A DNA stretch of 64,000 bases from Bugula neritina. Taxonomy: Eukaryota > Bryozoa > Gymnolaemata > Cheilostomatida > Bugulidae. Positions 40,836 through 53,179 of the stretch are shown here, piece after piece; the first letter of the stretch is position 1, and each line of letters begins with the position of its first letter. Made by a program: the position numbers and the translations under genes. Location of the stretch: the NCBI GenBank assembly GCA_964035545.1, contig OZ037771.1, forward strand, positions 1,674,001-1,738,000, given 5' to 3'. The notes beneath the pieces were generated by a model. That model was given only the letters and a program-made list of their open reading frames with translations. It did no database searches and was not told where the DNA came from.

Positions 40836-43800
40836 TTTCTATAAAACAGACTACCAGCTTAAACTCCTACGCTCAAGAGGGCTATTGACTCAGCCATATG
40901 TACTTTTGTGCACTAAATGAGGTTCATTGTCTAAATATGTCCTACTTTCAATACATTTGCTTAGGTTTTAGCCAACATTTTGACCTACCTTTTGAAACTG
41001 TGTTGAGCAGTCTTTGCCTTAAGAAAAAAAGTTGTTGTAGGAGTACAATTGTGAAAACTATTGTAGAGGTTTGGCTTTTAGAGCCAATGAAATTGTAAAG
41101 TAGCTCCAGTATATTGCTGCAGCCGAGAGACTGCAGAGGCAAGCACCCTCATCATCAGCTCGCCGAGAGACTGCAGAGGCAAGCACCCTCATCATCAGCT
41201 CGCCGAGAGACTGCAGAGGCAAACACCCTCATCATCAGCTCAGGTTTGCTAGGAGAACTCATCGCTAGGCAATAGAAATCCAGTCTGATGCAGCCAACGC
41301 CTATATCTATTTTCAGCTCATTTTCTCATATAAAATGTTTACTGAGCTTTAAATATGTTTACTATTTATATCTCATTGTTGGGATATGATGAGAATGCTG
41401 TTGACATAGTTGTAATTTGTTGTTTAGTTTACTCAATATTGTTTTAATGTGTGATATTTCTAGGTTAAAACGGCTTTTAAAAATAATATAGCCTATATAC
41501 CTACAAAATAAGTAATGTTATTTCAAAATAATTTGAATTTGTCTGGACACTATTTTAGCTATTCCAATAAATTACTTTGCTCTGCAAATACAGGAGCATT
41601 GGTTGCTTTTGAAATCATAATATCTATATAGCATGCCTAAAATTCTCACATTAGTATATGCTAGCATGTCTATATACCCAAACACTCTTTGTAACACTTG
41701 TACACGGAAGGGGGTCAAGTTTTATATTATTATCAAAACTTAAAACGGGGCCACTAAAATATTCTTCTAACTAATAAACTACTAATATTATGAATTTTTT
41801 ATTAAATCACTAATAATGACACATCTAGATCTTCTTTGACAGGTGTTCAGTGACCTACACCTAGCTTCGTGGACACTTACATGATCTATATATGTATATG
41901 TGTATTCAAGATTATGTATTATCTGCTCATCAGCCATTATATAGAGTACCCAGCTACATGTTTTATTAACTTTCTAAATTTAGTTGAGAGTTATGTTTAT
42001 TTACTTTGTAGAGTTACTTTCCCTTGATAAGTGCTTCATAACTTGATACTTGATAGAACAGGTGCTTGTGTGGTACTGCTCTGGTTGTCACACAATACTA
42101 CCATATCTACCAGTGGGTTAGGAAAACTAGGGCACGGGAATATGTTTAAATGAAGATTTCAAAATTACTATCACATAACAAACTTAAGAACATATGCATG
42201 TATGCATATGTATACAATTTTTCATCTTAATATAATATAATCTTTAATTTAGTTTCACGAGTTGTAGTGAAATTTCACTAACCTCTATATTATTTTAAAA
42301 GAGTATTCAATTTAGTCTAGAGGACTTATCTTTCATAAACGCAGTAGTAATTCTTAAAATAACAAAAAAAAATTTTTGGAAGTACAATGCAAAAGATTGT
42401 GTATGAACGAAGCTAACAAGTGTTCAAGAAGATCTTAGAAGTAGATAAATGCTAGTTTAATATAATACATACAAATATTATTATTAGGTTATGATAATTA
42501 TAACAAGCTAATTGGTTATAATATCAAATATCTATACCTGAATGTCTACAATGTATTCTATCATGGTTAGATATTCATGAAGAGCTATGCTGCTAGCTGC
42601 ATGCAGTTTACCAACATCCTAATAAGTAATACCTAATCTGAAAATTAATGTTTTATTTCACAGTTCATTGTGGGTCAAAAGTACAAAGTTTAAATTTGAA
42701 GTTGTCCACTCTCGATGTATACCGTGCTAATTTCAAATTAATATGACTCCTTTGTAACGAGTAATGAGTATTGCAATGAAAAAAACGGAACAAAATGTTG
42801 AAATAGGTTATTGTTTGTAAATAAAAGATTGTCTTCGTATGAGTAGTTAATATGATTACATATAATGTGAAGATAAGATAGTAGACCTATGTACTTGGTT
42901 GTATATAATTTTGCAGGAAACTTTGAACTGCATACATATATTGTTAGAGACTCGTTACATCACAACCCTGAAATAGAAAACTGACATATGATTCACCCCA
43001 ACATGGCATTGTAGCTGATAAAATGTGTACCAAAAACCATGCAGTTTCCACAAAACAGGAAATATTAGCTGATGCTTGTTGGCTACATAATATTGTCCAG
43101 AAAACAATGCACTCAGTTTCTACAGTAGTAGTCCTTCGCACACTGTCGACCGGAAAGACCTGTCACCGCCTGCTATGTGCTTAGCATTGGCACGTCACGG
43201 TAGGTTAGTCAATGTTCTTGCACAACAGAATATAAATCAGATACAGTGGCTTGGCAGAAGTTACTCAAGCAAAGAAAAATATTATTGAAAAGCAAGTAAA
43301 TGATAATATAATTGAAAAGACAACTCTGAAGGTTTATCCAATGACCGGTTTACCAGGCCCTTTAGTTCGTGTACTTAAACCTAAGACCAAAAACCTATAG
43401 AGTTGTCCAGTAGTCTATTTTACTTGCTAATCCCATTGTAAAGAGTGAAGAATAATCATCATAACCTGTACTCATCAGCTAAGGATCATACTTATATAGA
43501 AAATTGGAAAGGCATTTAGACATCGATAATTTCTTCTCTTACAAATGCATGATCGAAATATTGTGCATGAGGAAATATTTAATAACTATGTTTACTGATA
43601 ACCCCAAACTAATGAACAAAATATGTATCACTGGTCTGTATAAAATTCTCAGAAAAATGCAAACTGTGACCTTCTTAGAGAACAATATAAGCTTAACCAA
43701 TAAGGGAATGCAATTTGTAATTGATAACAGTACCGTTGTAGCAGCAGTACATCGCATTTATATATGCCATAAAAAGGACACTTTCAGTGTTGATAATGTA

Positions 43801-44821
43801 TGTTTAACATAACTATTAAATCATAGTACTTGGTAATATGAATAACTGTGCCTTCAAACTATTCCATCAGACAAGTTGTAACTTATTATTAAATATATCG
43901 ACTGTTAGACCAATACTAAACAGTATAATTTGATGAAATAAAAAAAGCTCAATACTTTTGTTTAAAAAATTAAAAAAGTCCACATATTTTAGAATGCTAA
44001 ATAATTCAGGATGAAGATAGATGTTGTTTTGGGTATACATTTGTATTTTAATACAGAATAATAGAAATAAATAAAGTAATTAATAATCTGTATATACAAA
44101 ATGAAGTTCATCATCATACAGAGAACATGAATGAGCACGGGGCTATGTACAATCTACAGAACTGAATGACTCAACACACAGTTTTTGCTCATCATAAAAA
44201 TCCAGACATTTGAATATATTTACAAATTTCAACTATATACTCATCATTTAAATTTAATTCTATAATACATAAATGTACATAGAAATGAGCAAAAGAAAAG
44301 ATTTCAGTGATGAATCTTTTTGATTATAATTAGTTCAAGGAATTTGATTTCGACACTTAAAGGTGTGTACTTTGTTAAAATTTGCGTAATCGGTAAATAA
44401 CTTAAGACTAAAAAGCTCAGGCCGGGCCTGGAGCATACTGGAAAATAAATATAAGTTGACAGCTAGATATTTTTGAGCTAGCTGAAATATGTAGATTACA
44501 TCTATACACAGTGGCACTTAATGCATAAAACCTGCCTTGCTAAATTAGAATTATATAAGAAAAATTTACACAAATAAATAAATTAATTACATGTAGAAAC
44601 TATACATTATATTGTTTTGTTTTGTCACTCATCTGTTCCAAGAACAGAAAGTTGTTAGTATGAAATGTAGCCAATTAAGTGAATGCTACTCCTTCATTTC
44701 TAGAACGTTCTTTATACTAAATACTGATAAGTTTCCAAACCATTGACATGAAATGTTTTTCTAGCAAGAAATCAATGTTGCCATGGAAACGAGTCTAGAC
44801 GGAGACTCGAGTGTAGCCAAA
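40836..44821. other. Intergenic, DHRS11 start to Mastermind 3' end
   Basis: About 4 kb, AT-rich. It contains the DHRS11 promoter side with a 40-bp triplication (41122-41241) and the Mastermind 3' UTR at its right end. Open frames at 40898-41098, 42944-43141 and 43504-43812 show no recognisable motifs and are not called. Confidence 0.55.
41122..41241. repeat. 40-bp unit, three near-perfect tandem copies
   Basis: Three copies of GCCGAGAGACTGCAGAGGCA followed by AGCACCCTCATCATCAGCTC at 41122-41161, 41162-41201 and 41202-41241; the third differs by one base (AAGCAC to AAACAC). It lies about 290 bp upstream of the DHRS11 start codon and is more GC-rich than its surroundings. Confidence 0.97.
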
Positions 44822-47800
44822 CTACAGGGATGGCAATATCGCCTCCAAGTCGTCCAGATGTTGATGAGACTCAGGGGTGCGAGAATGTACCATCGGAGGC
44901 AGCGACATGGCTGCCGTCGGTGGGTATGACTGGGAGTTAGTCATGTGATGAGGCATCATAGCTGACTGCCTGGGGTGTGCCTGTGGGTGACCTTGGGGAT
45001 GCAACTGCTGACCCTGCTGCTGCTGAGTCATTGACTTTTGGTGAGGGTAGGTTGGCAGTCTGTACATGGGTTGGGACGGCATCACATGTGGTGAGGATCT
45101 AATACTCTGAGAAGGATGCTGTATGTGAGCAGACGACGTAGACTGCGGCAGCACGTGCTGCTGCTGCAACACGTCTGCTAAAGGTGTTCTCTGCATCGCA
45201 TGTGCTTGCGGGTGAGAGGCTGGAATCATACTCGCCTGAGCCATAGCTGAAACACATCAAACAACACAACTAGAGAATAGCTCCACCACCATATAGACAC
45301 ACCAAACACAGCTAGAGAAAACTTCGCACCAAACAAGAAATGTACAGAGAGACGGCCACTTGCTCCTACAACACGGTTATTAATCACCTTTCACTGAAAC
45401 AACCACCACTTCAACCAATCAACAAGCACACATTAGCAGGCAACTAATATCTCATCATTAATCAATTAAAGGTGGAAGCAAACCACAGAGCAAGTCCCGA
45501 CCTGACACAGTGCCACAAGGTCAGACGTTATATAACAGCAGCTCACCTGGGGAGACTCCGTTAACCTGATGCCGCGCCATATGGTGGTGATGAGGTAGGT
45601 GGTGGGCACTGACGTGAGGCCCCATAGGGCTGGGGGTGCCATGCGGCACCATAGTCATAGGGGGTCCCTGGGTGAGGGGGCTCATTGGCCGCATACGCTG
45701 AGAGGGGGCGTAACCGGAAGACACTTGATTGGCAGGAAGTTGGTGGGACTGATATCCACTCGGCACGGCGTGTCCCATCGCACCAGCTAAACAACACAAA
45801 TAGTTATTAGAAACTTTCCTAATATGATAATTAGCGAAGTAAAGAGAGCCACGCCCCCTGGTAGTCGCATACCACGCATCTCATTACCCTCAGTCTACTT
45901 GGCTTCAACACCGTGTCATGATTGATAGGAGAACATCATATCAACCAAAGTGCAGGATGAGTTAAGTTGAACATTGTTTTCACCTTCACTTACTTGGCCG
46001 TACTTGAAGGTACAGCCAAGTAAGTGATGGTGAGGGGACCAGCTGCTGTCACCTACCTGAGTGTTGCACCGTGTGTTGAGAATGTTGAGCGGCAGCGAGT
46101 TTGTGATGCTGCTCGGGAGAGATCATTGATGGGTGAGGGTTGGAGAGCTGCCGAGTGAGCATAGGTGCTGCCTGGGCTGGCATGGCACTGGATGGCAGGT
46201 GATAGGTGGGTCTTGCATAGCCGTATGGTTGAGGTGCTGCAATATACCGTACGGAATATATACAGCATAGCATATTATATAAGTATATATATTATATGTA
46301 ATACAAGAATATATACAGCATAGCATATTATATAAGTATATATATTATATGTAATACAAGAATATATACAGCATAGCATATCATATAAGTATATATATTA
46401 TATGTAATACAAGAATATATGCATCACATTTAATAAACGTTACATACTATATTGTGCTCATCATATATAAAACAAATGTACAAGGCAACATAATATGCAT
46501 AATATGTAAAACACATATAGAACATAATATAGATGACTATACAGGAAGAAGACGTATAGGTGGGCACATTACACTACCTTGACGAGGATGTCTAGCATTG
46601 GCTCTTAAGGCAGCCTGTTGAAGAGCTGCTTCTGCTGCCATTGAGTCAGCCATCATAGGAGGATACTGAGAGGGGTGGGGGTTGCGGGGGTCCATGTATT
46701 GACCGGCAGCTGTTGGCATGATGACACCGTTACCATACGGGGACTTGTGGACAGCTTTAGCTTGCTGGGCACGCCGGTACTCCTACAAACAGCACGGCAT
46801 CACCTACATTACTAGACAGCACACGGATACAAGCAGGCAGTTTGGTAGTTTATAAGCACAGGGCTTCAAGGTTAAACTTATACAATGTCCCTCCATATCT
46901 CACTAGAGTCTGGAAACCTCAATTCGCGACATAATAGAAAACCAGATTTAACCCTTGGATTAGTTAAATTCAGTCATTTCGTCTATACACACATACATAA
47001 GCCAGAAAACAGGGGTCCAAGCCCTTTAATTTCGTGAGAAATGGAGCCGTGAGATATGGATGGAGCACTGTGTATCGTTTCTACTCCACAATTATTCGTA
47101 TAAATTCAGGGGTAGAAATCACCTCGCAAACAAATGGAATAGTTGAAACTAACCTCTGAGCTGCTGAGATGTGGATTAGGTTGGGCGTACTGAGCGCCAG
47201 TGGTGTAGGTGTAGGGGGTGCCAGTGGTGCCTGGAGTAGGTGCAGGGTGGCCTGGCATGGCGCCAGATGGGTAGTCTATGCCATTCATCTGTACCATTGG
47301 GTAGCTGTAGGACCCTGCAATAGCAACATACAGTATATACATACAAGTATACATATATTGCATACAGAATATACCTACATATACACAGTATATACTGCAT
47401 GTATGTATAAACAGCACATATACATAAATAAATAAAAAATTGTGAGGTTGCTTAAAACATACTACCAGATGTGAAGACTAAATTTCTATATATTATATAG
47501 TATATAATATATACTTATACTACAATTGGCACAAGTCAAACAACTGAATATCTATACACACCACACAGTGTATTGAGCTGCAGGCAGTGTGAACAGTGAG
47601 AAATAATATTATGGTGATTCAATGAGCTATGAAGTAACTTAGAGGACAGAAGTGGCTACAAGATTACACGGCAATATTAGATATGATATGCAAGAGATTG
47701 CTGGATAAATAACCTACTAGGTCAATGTACCAGACTATACTGAACTCACAGGTGCGAGTTAAACACTTGCACACAGGTGTATGAAGTGAAGAGTTCTAGA

Positions 47801-50800
47801 GAGACAAAAAACAGAAATCTAATGAAAAGAATTTTAATATCTAACTTTAAACATAAACAGATGCCACAATAATGCTATTAAAAGTGGTGGGAGGAGCTAA
47901 ATTTAACTGGTGAAGTACTAGAAATTAAAATTGACAAAGTTTGCATATACTAACCAGGGTGACCATTGGGTGCACTTGGCTGTCTGTTGTAATCAATAGA
48001 GTGGGAGGAGGGGTGTTGAATACCGCCCGCAGGCATAGGCTGGGCCACAGGCTTAGCTGCGGCGTAGAACCCTTGTGAGCCAGCGTGTCTTGCATGCTCC
48101 ACAGGCTACAATACATTCGAATCTCAGAGCACAACAGCTTATGGCTGGAAGTACAATATTCCACTCAGTTAGAGTAAATGAAATATTACTAAAGGAAATA
48201 TGGTTTCTTACGATGGAAATATCGGTCAATCCAGGAGAATTGAAAGTGGAAGGTGGTACAAGGATGGTGATAACCATAATTAATTAACTGCTATAGTTAT
48301 TCTTTGACATTGGCAACAGTTGCAACCAGAACAAGAACTAAACGCCCACTTACTGCTGTATTAACACACTTCAACAGTTCAAGATATCACATAGGTTCAT
48401 TAATCATGCAACTTGCAGCCAGATCTGAATAGCTGATACAGTACTAGCAGACAGAGAGGAGAGAGTACGTGCACAGCTACACACCAACCAAACCAACTCA
48501 CCAGCTCAGATGACCTCCGGATTTGCTGCCTCATGGGGTCAGCTGTCGTTACCATCATGCTCCGCTCGTATGGTGGAGGTTGGTGGTCAGCGTTGACTGG
48601 TGTGGGATATCTTCCGGGCTGGACTCTCATGTACCCAGACTGAAATACAGAAGACATGACCAAACCATTAGTTATAAATGCAAGATGATCAGTGATTGGC
48701 TATACTAATTAGAAGAACAACAGTGATTGGCTAAACTATTTAGAAGACCATCAGTGATTGGCTAATGCAGCAGGACACTTACTTGCTGAGCTGCCATAAT
48801 GCTGTTGTGTTGCATCTGTTGAGGGGATGGAGTGTTATTACCAATGAGTTGAGACTGAGTGTGCTGTGAGCCCGGCAGCGCTTGCTGCTGCTGAGTCATC
48901 GCCTGCTGCTGTTGAGTCATCGCTTGCTGCTGTTGAGTCATCGCTTGTTGTTGTTGCTGCTGTTGAGTCATTGCTTGTTGTTGTTGCTGTTGGGAAAGTG
49001 CCTGCTGCTGTTGGGAAAGTGCCTGCTGCTGCTGTGATTGGGTCAAGGATGACTGACTGTGAGGTGCATTATGGGATATGTCCGGCGGTTCCGGCAGAAC
49101 ACCAGAATTCTGCTGCTGATAAGTCACTGAAGGGTCAAAGATGCCGTTGGCCACCTCTGAGTCGGCAGCGTTGGGAAGGTTACCCAGTATTTCCTCTATC
49201 ATGCTGTCCTCACCCATAAACATCTCCGCATCCGTCAGGAAATTCTCTTCCAAAGACACTTCTTCTGCTGCCAAAGCTGAAGGAAAAACATTACTATCAA
49301 CAAATGCAGACATCCAAATAAAACCCACACAAGTTTATAGTCGCCATCCTTGTGGGAAACCCTTGATGGAAAGAGGTTTTTTAAACCACCGGCTAAGGAT
49401 TTATTCATATGTGGGACGGAGCAATTATGACTGGATGCTCTTCCTAAAATCGCCAATGGCCTTTACTGGGATTCCAACCCGTGACTTTGTGTTTGCTAAG
49501 CCAAACTCCTAAACCCCAAGACCACGGCTGCTCCCTAGCTGTGGAGATCAAAATATTCCTTGAAATTTAAATATCAACAGATTAAGTGGTAGTAACAGAG
49601 CAGTTTGCTCTCATATGTATAATGCTGGTTTATTTAGGATAATTTACCAAGTAATTAAAAATCTATCAAATTTTGTGCACTCTATTCTCAATGTCACAGT
49701 TGAGTGATTTCTGTAGCACTTCTAATCACACCATGAATGTAAGTTGAAGGCATATGCAAGGACAACATTTGGCATGGTATTCAGTTTAGTTTGAGTGATG
49801 GATTACATTCATATAGTCCAGTAAATTCTCAGTACAATGCAGTTCACAGTGTCATGAACTGTGATGAAAAATTCAACATAATTAAATTTTTATTTGTTAC
49901 TACGTTATTATATAAATGCCAATATATAAACATATATAAAATAAATAACTAAATATATATATTAGAACTCTTAATGACGTTTTTCAAGCTATTCCAAAAA
50001 GATCTTTACTAGTTTAATAGGCTTGAATTATTCAATATAAACTATTAGGAATTATCTTCTTTTTAAACATTACCTGCACCATTAGCATTTGTATTGTTGA
50101 CGTCTGAATTGACAGGTGCCTTAGAGGTAGGGGTAGCATTTTCCGACTTGGGCTTCTTTTTGGGGTTATTCTGCAAGAAGAAACCAACATTATACCAAGA
50201 GTGCTGATATTGAGGCAGCAGTCACAACACGTGATGTGATAGCTAAACTAATGTTTGTTCAGACCCATTACATTCAACAGGAGAATGTACTAAACAATTA
50301 ATAAATGGAGGACAAATGGCGAAGAAAAACCTTTCTTATTGTTATTGAACTAGTGATAAGTAGCTACGCTTGTAGAATAAGGAAATGCTTGGATTCGGAT
50401 GCAGTGGTTATCAAAGAAGGAAATCCTCACATCGGCTGCACTAAACACAAAGCCAACATTTATATCTAATTTGTCCGGCAGTGCTTTATTAGTTCCACTC
50501 ATTCGCAGTCCAGGATGATCAAGTCGCGTGAATTAGTAAACCTGGTAGCGATTGGTCCAATGCGCCGTCCACAAGAATGTGCATAATACACTGTATCTAA
50601 ACACCTATACCCGCGCCTTATTATCTAGATAATGAATTAACAACTAGTATAACTGAAGACAACATTAGTTTCTAACCTAAGTAGTGCGCACTCAGGCGTA
50701 ACTACTAAATCTATTGTAGCCTTTATTTGAACAGGCAAATTAGCGCAATAGGGGCGGCCCGCGACATTCCGGTAATGCGGTGTTAACAAGTAATACGCAC

Positions 50801-53179
50801 AAGGCTATGATTATAGTATCGCTGTGCGAACGTGCCACTACAGAATGTAAAGTTAGCCTAGTAACGACTTACGGTTTCAATATCATTATGCTACTAATTT
50901 GTTTAAGAAAGGTGCATAATGAGTTTGCTGGACACGATCAATGCCCATTAGAATAAATACAACCTCAATTTCTGAAATAAATCACATTTTTAGCACAGAA
51001 GACATTAATTAATTTAAATGAGCACTCTTGTTCTGTAGACTCCCTTATGCTCACAATGCCACCCAAAATGGCTGAAAGAAGAGCCTAAAGCACGACTGAT
51101 GGTAAACATAAAATAAAAGCCTGAGCCCACAAAAAAGCTACAAGCATAACACAATTGCTAATCTAGAGTAATAGACAGTAGAAATTAGAAAAAGTTATTA
51201 ATATCAACTTGAAATAGAATTGCCATATCTAATTGTCAAGCTGGTTTATCCAAATGCAGGGAAATACAATGAGATACAAAATCATTAATCCCAGGGCAGC
51301 CTAACTACTAGGATGGGGATGGGTCTGCACCCCCAAGTTATTACCCAGTATGTACAACTTTGGGGTGGCTCTGTTTCTTATATTGAACCCGTGACCTATG
51401 CGGGAACTGGGCACATATTTCTTCCTTGTTGAACCCAACCTGTGGAAAATAACTGCTTGAACTGTGGCATCATAAAAGAGTTCTCTCTGAGACAGGGCAG
51501 AGCTGATAGCACAAGTGAGGAAGATTGGCAGCAAAGTTACAATGACCTTTGACCTTAGGCAGTGCCACCCAATGCCAAAAACCAACAAGAGTTAATGATA
51601 ATAGTCAAAAGAGGTAGGCATAGCTGAAGGTAGCCTCACTGCTGCCTGTAAACAAAAGTGAACATATTTGATAGAATGGCTACCAAAAAGCCCAACCAAA
51701 TCTTCAGATTTTCAGCAATATGGAAGCTGAAATATAGCAGGTGCCATCTTTACACCAGTAACTCAGAGTTGAAGGTGGTAGGACAGTGTGTACACTGTTT
51801 GTTTAGAGCCAGATTTATGCAGTACTGCAATTTGGAAACTTTAACTGAACCACACACTATTTCCTATGTTGGGTTATATTGTTGGCGTTAGTCAAACGTG
51901 TGTGCAGTGTTATAATGATAATGAAAAGATTACAAACAAAGGCACATATCTATTCACTCGCTATCAATCAATAGACACACGGTGACTGCTAGCTCTATGC
52001 ATTGCTGTAGTGGCCAGCACCTTCGGTGTAATCTCTATTGAGACGGTATGCTATTCCATGCCAAGTGCGCACAAATCTTTTGTCCCTGGAGATGTTTAAC
52101 TGCTATAATTGAGCCATCTGAAAACAGTCGTCTAGGCTTGAGTTGTCAATCACATTGACTTGCTTCAAGACGAGCAGCTCAAATTGTGCAACACTCAACA
52201 TCTTGACTGCTGGTCACCGAAGTTAACAGCTATTACTTTTATTAGGTTGATTGATTTCGAATTAATTTTGTTAATTCAACTTTTCTAAATGAAAAGAGTT
52301 GTTAGGGATGAGAGGATGACTGGGTGTTGGTGCAAGCCACTGACCAAAATGGAAATTCCACTCTACTAACAGGAGTAGTGGGTTATCAGCATTGTACTAG
52401 AGAGACTTGGAGCATAACCAATAGCACTTGACAGGCAATGAATAGGGGTGGACGGGCATAGAAGGGGGTGGAAGGGGGGGGGACAGAGTGCTCCACAAAA
52501 CCAGGTTTACTGTGGGTTGTCAGATCAGTGGGGTCAGAGGATAGATAACTACATGAACAGAGTGAAACTACGGTGTATCAGTAGAAAAAGAGGGGGGAGA
52601 GAGAAGAGGGGGAGAGAGGGGGGGAGAGAGAGAGGGGGAGAGAGAGAGAGATCTGGTAGTACTAGGCTCTAGAGTAAGGGTTCAAAGTGCTAGCTAGTGA
52701 AAGAACCAACATTGTGGCTGTTTCCACTCACCCCAGAGTTAGTATTTCCTTCCCGTGACCTTTTGGTGCCCTTGGGTTTGCCCTTGCTGTCCTGGTATCT
52801 CTGGAAGCAGACGGCAGCTGTCTCTTGACTCTCCTGGTACTGAGCCTGCAGAGTGGCCTGGCTGTCTTCCAGGCGGCTGTTGTGTCGGTTTCTATAGGTC
52901 TCTGTAAGCGAAAGGTAAGGGGAGATGACTGCAGTCCCAGTCTAGGCTAATTTACCAACAGGAAACAGTGACTGAGTCTATGTCCAAGGGGTTGCTGAAA
53001 TTTGCCTGCCACTGCAAGCCTGCACTGAGTAGTCTAGGCAGAGATAAAATAAAATTATCAGAAAGTGGGGGACTACAGGACCTACCTAGACGTCTAGCAC
53101 CCCTGTCAGCATCCGAAATTCTTTCCGCTCCATTCGACATAGCGAGTGGCATCAGCTGATATGGTGCTGCCAGAGTCAT
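44822..53179 (-). CDS. mam: Mastermind-like Notch transcriptional co-activator
   Basis: Exons: 53086-53179, 52732-52901, 50074-50170, 48783-49276, 48502-48639, 47955-48105, 47154-47314, 46578-46782, 46057-46236, 45547-45786, 44822-45246; phases agree, 784 aa. Residues about 24-80 (DRGARRLETYRNRH ... ETAAVCFQRYQDSK ... KPKGTKR) align without gaps to the Mastermind N-terminal helix (DRLRRRIENYRRR ... ETTVLQKRFLESK), which binds the CSL-Notch ankyrin surface. A basic block (NPKKKPKSE) follows, then an acidic hydrophobic segment (residues 126-155: LTDAEMFMGEDSMIEEILGN) that could recruit a co-activator, a Gln-rich repeat region (QQQQAMT heptads), and a long Pro/Met/His-rich low-complexity C-half ending HLDDLEAILPSL, reminiscent of the LDDL-type end of MAML. 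The conserved Cys and Tyr of the vertebrate helix are absent. ATG 53179 is the first in a frame with an upstream stop. Non-coding 5' exons may lie to the right. Confidence 0.8.
46255..46413. repeat. 53-bp tandem repeat, three copies
   Basis: Units at 46255-46307, 46308-46360 and 46361-46413, starting AATATATACAGCATAGCATA, almost identical. Located in the Mastermind intron right upstream (minus sense) of exon 46057-46236. Confidence 0.95.
46881..47074. mobile_element. MITE-like element with terminal inverted repeats, copy A
   Basis: The left end TACAATGTCCCTCCATATCT(CAC) and the right end GTGAGATATGGATGGAGCAC(TG) are inverted copies of each other (CARTGYYCC...ATATCTCAC). The interior is non-coding. 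Copy B at 60530-60731 has the same ends and interior words (CAGATTTAAC, ACACATACATAAG, TCCAAGCCCTT). Inserted in a Mastermind intron. A TA target site is possible but not clear. Confidence 0.75.
48680..48767. repeat. Short repeat with CAGTGATTGGCTA words
   Basis: Three copies of TCAGTGATTGGCTA or ACAGTGATTGGCTA spaced about 32 bp apart in a Mastermind intron between exons 48502-48639 and 48783-49276. The ATTGGCTA words resemble inverted CCAAT boxes, but intron position makes function doubtful. Confidence 0.75.
49339..49533 (-). mobile_element. tRNA-derived SINE, copy A
   Basis: In minus sense it starts GAGCAGCCGTGGTCTTGGGG, with an A-box-like TGGTCTTGGGG, and a B-box-like GGGTTGGAATCCC at 49468-49480. 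The opposite end (AGTCGCCATCCTTGTGGGAA ACCC) matches the copy at 57640-57803. Lies in the Mastermind intron between exons 48783-49276 and 50074-50170. Not a functional tRNA. Confidence 0.65.
52588..52651. repeat. Polypurine (GA/GGA)n tract
   Basis: About 64 bp of nearly pure G and A (GGGGGGAGAGAGAAGAGGGG type) in Mastermind intron 2, near exon 52732-52901. Confidence 0.95.

Noticed and set aside
43504-43812. 102-codon plus-strand open frame
   Set aside because: No recognised motif, AT-driven composition and no splice or promoter support; intergenic.
48866-49512. Plus-strand Ala/Val-rich frames
   Set aside because: Antisense of the Gln-repeat exon of Mastermind and of the adjacent SINE.
49339-49533. 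Functional tRNA gene
   Set aside because: B box is present but no cloverleaf can be drawn; interpreted as SINE.
51301-51588. 95-codon minus frame in Mastermind intron 2, with a hydrophobic segment and a GGTTCAATA word
   Set aside because: Considered as a gene or a third SINE; no splice support, no A box and no match to the SINE pair ends.
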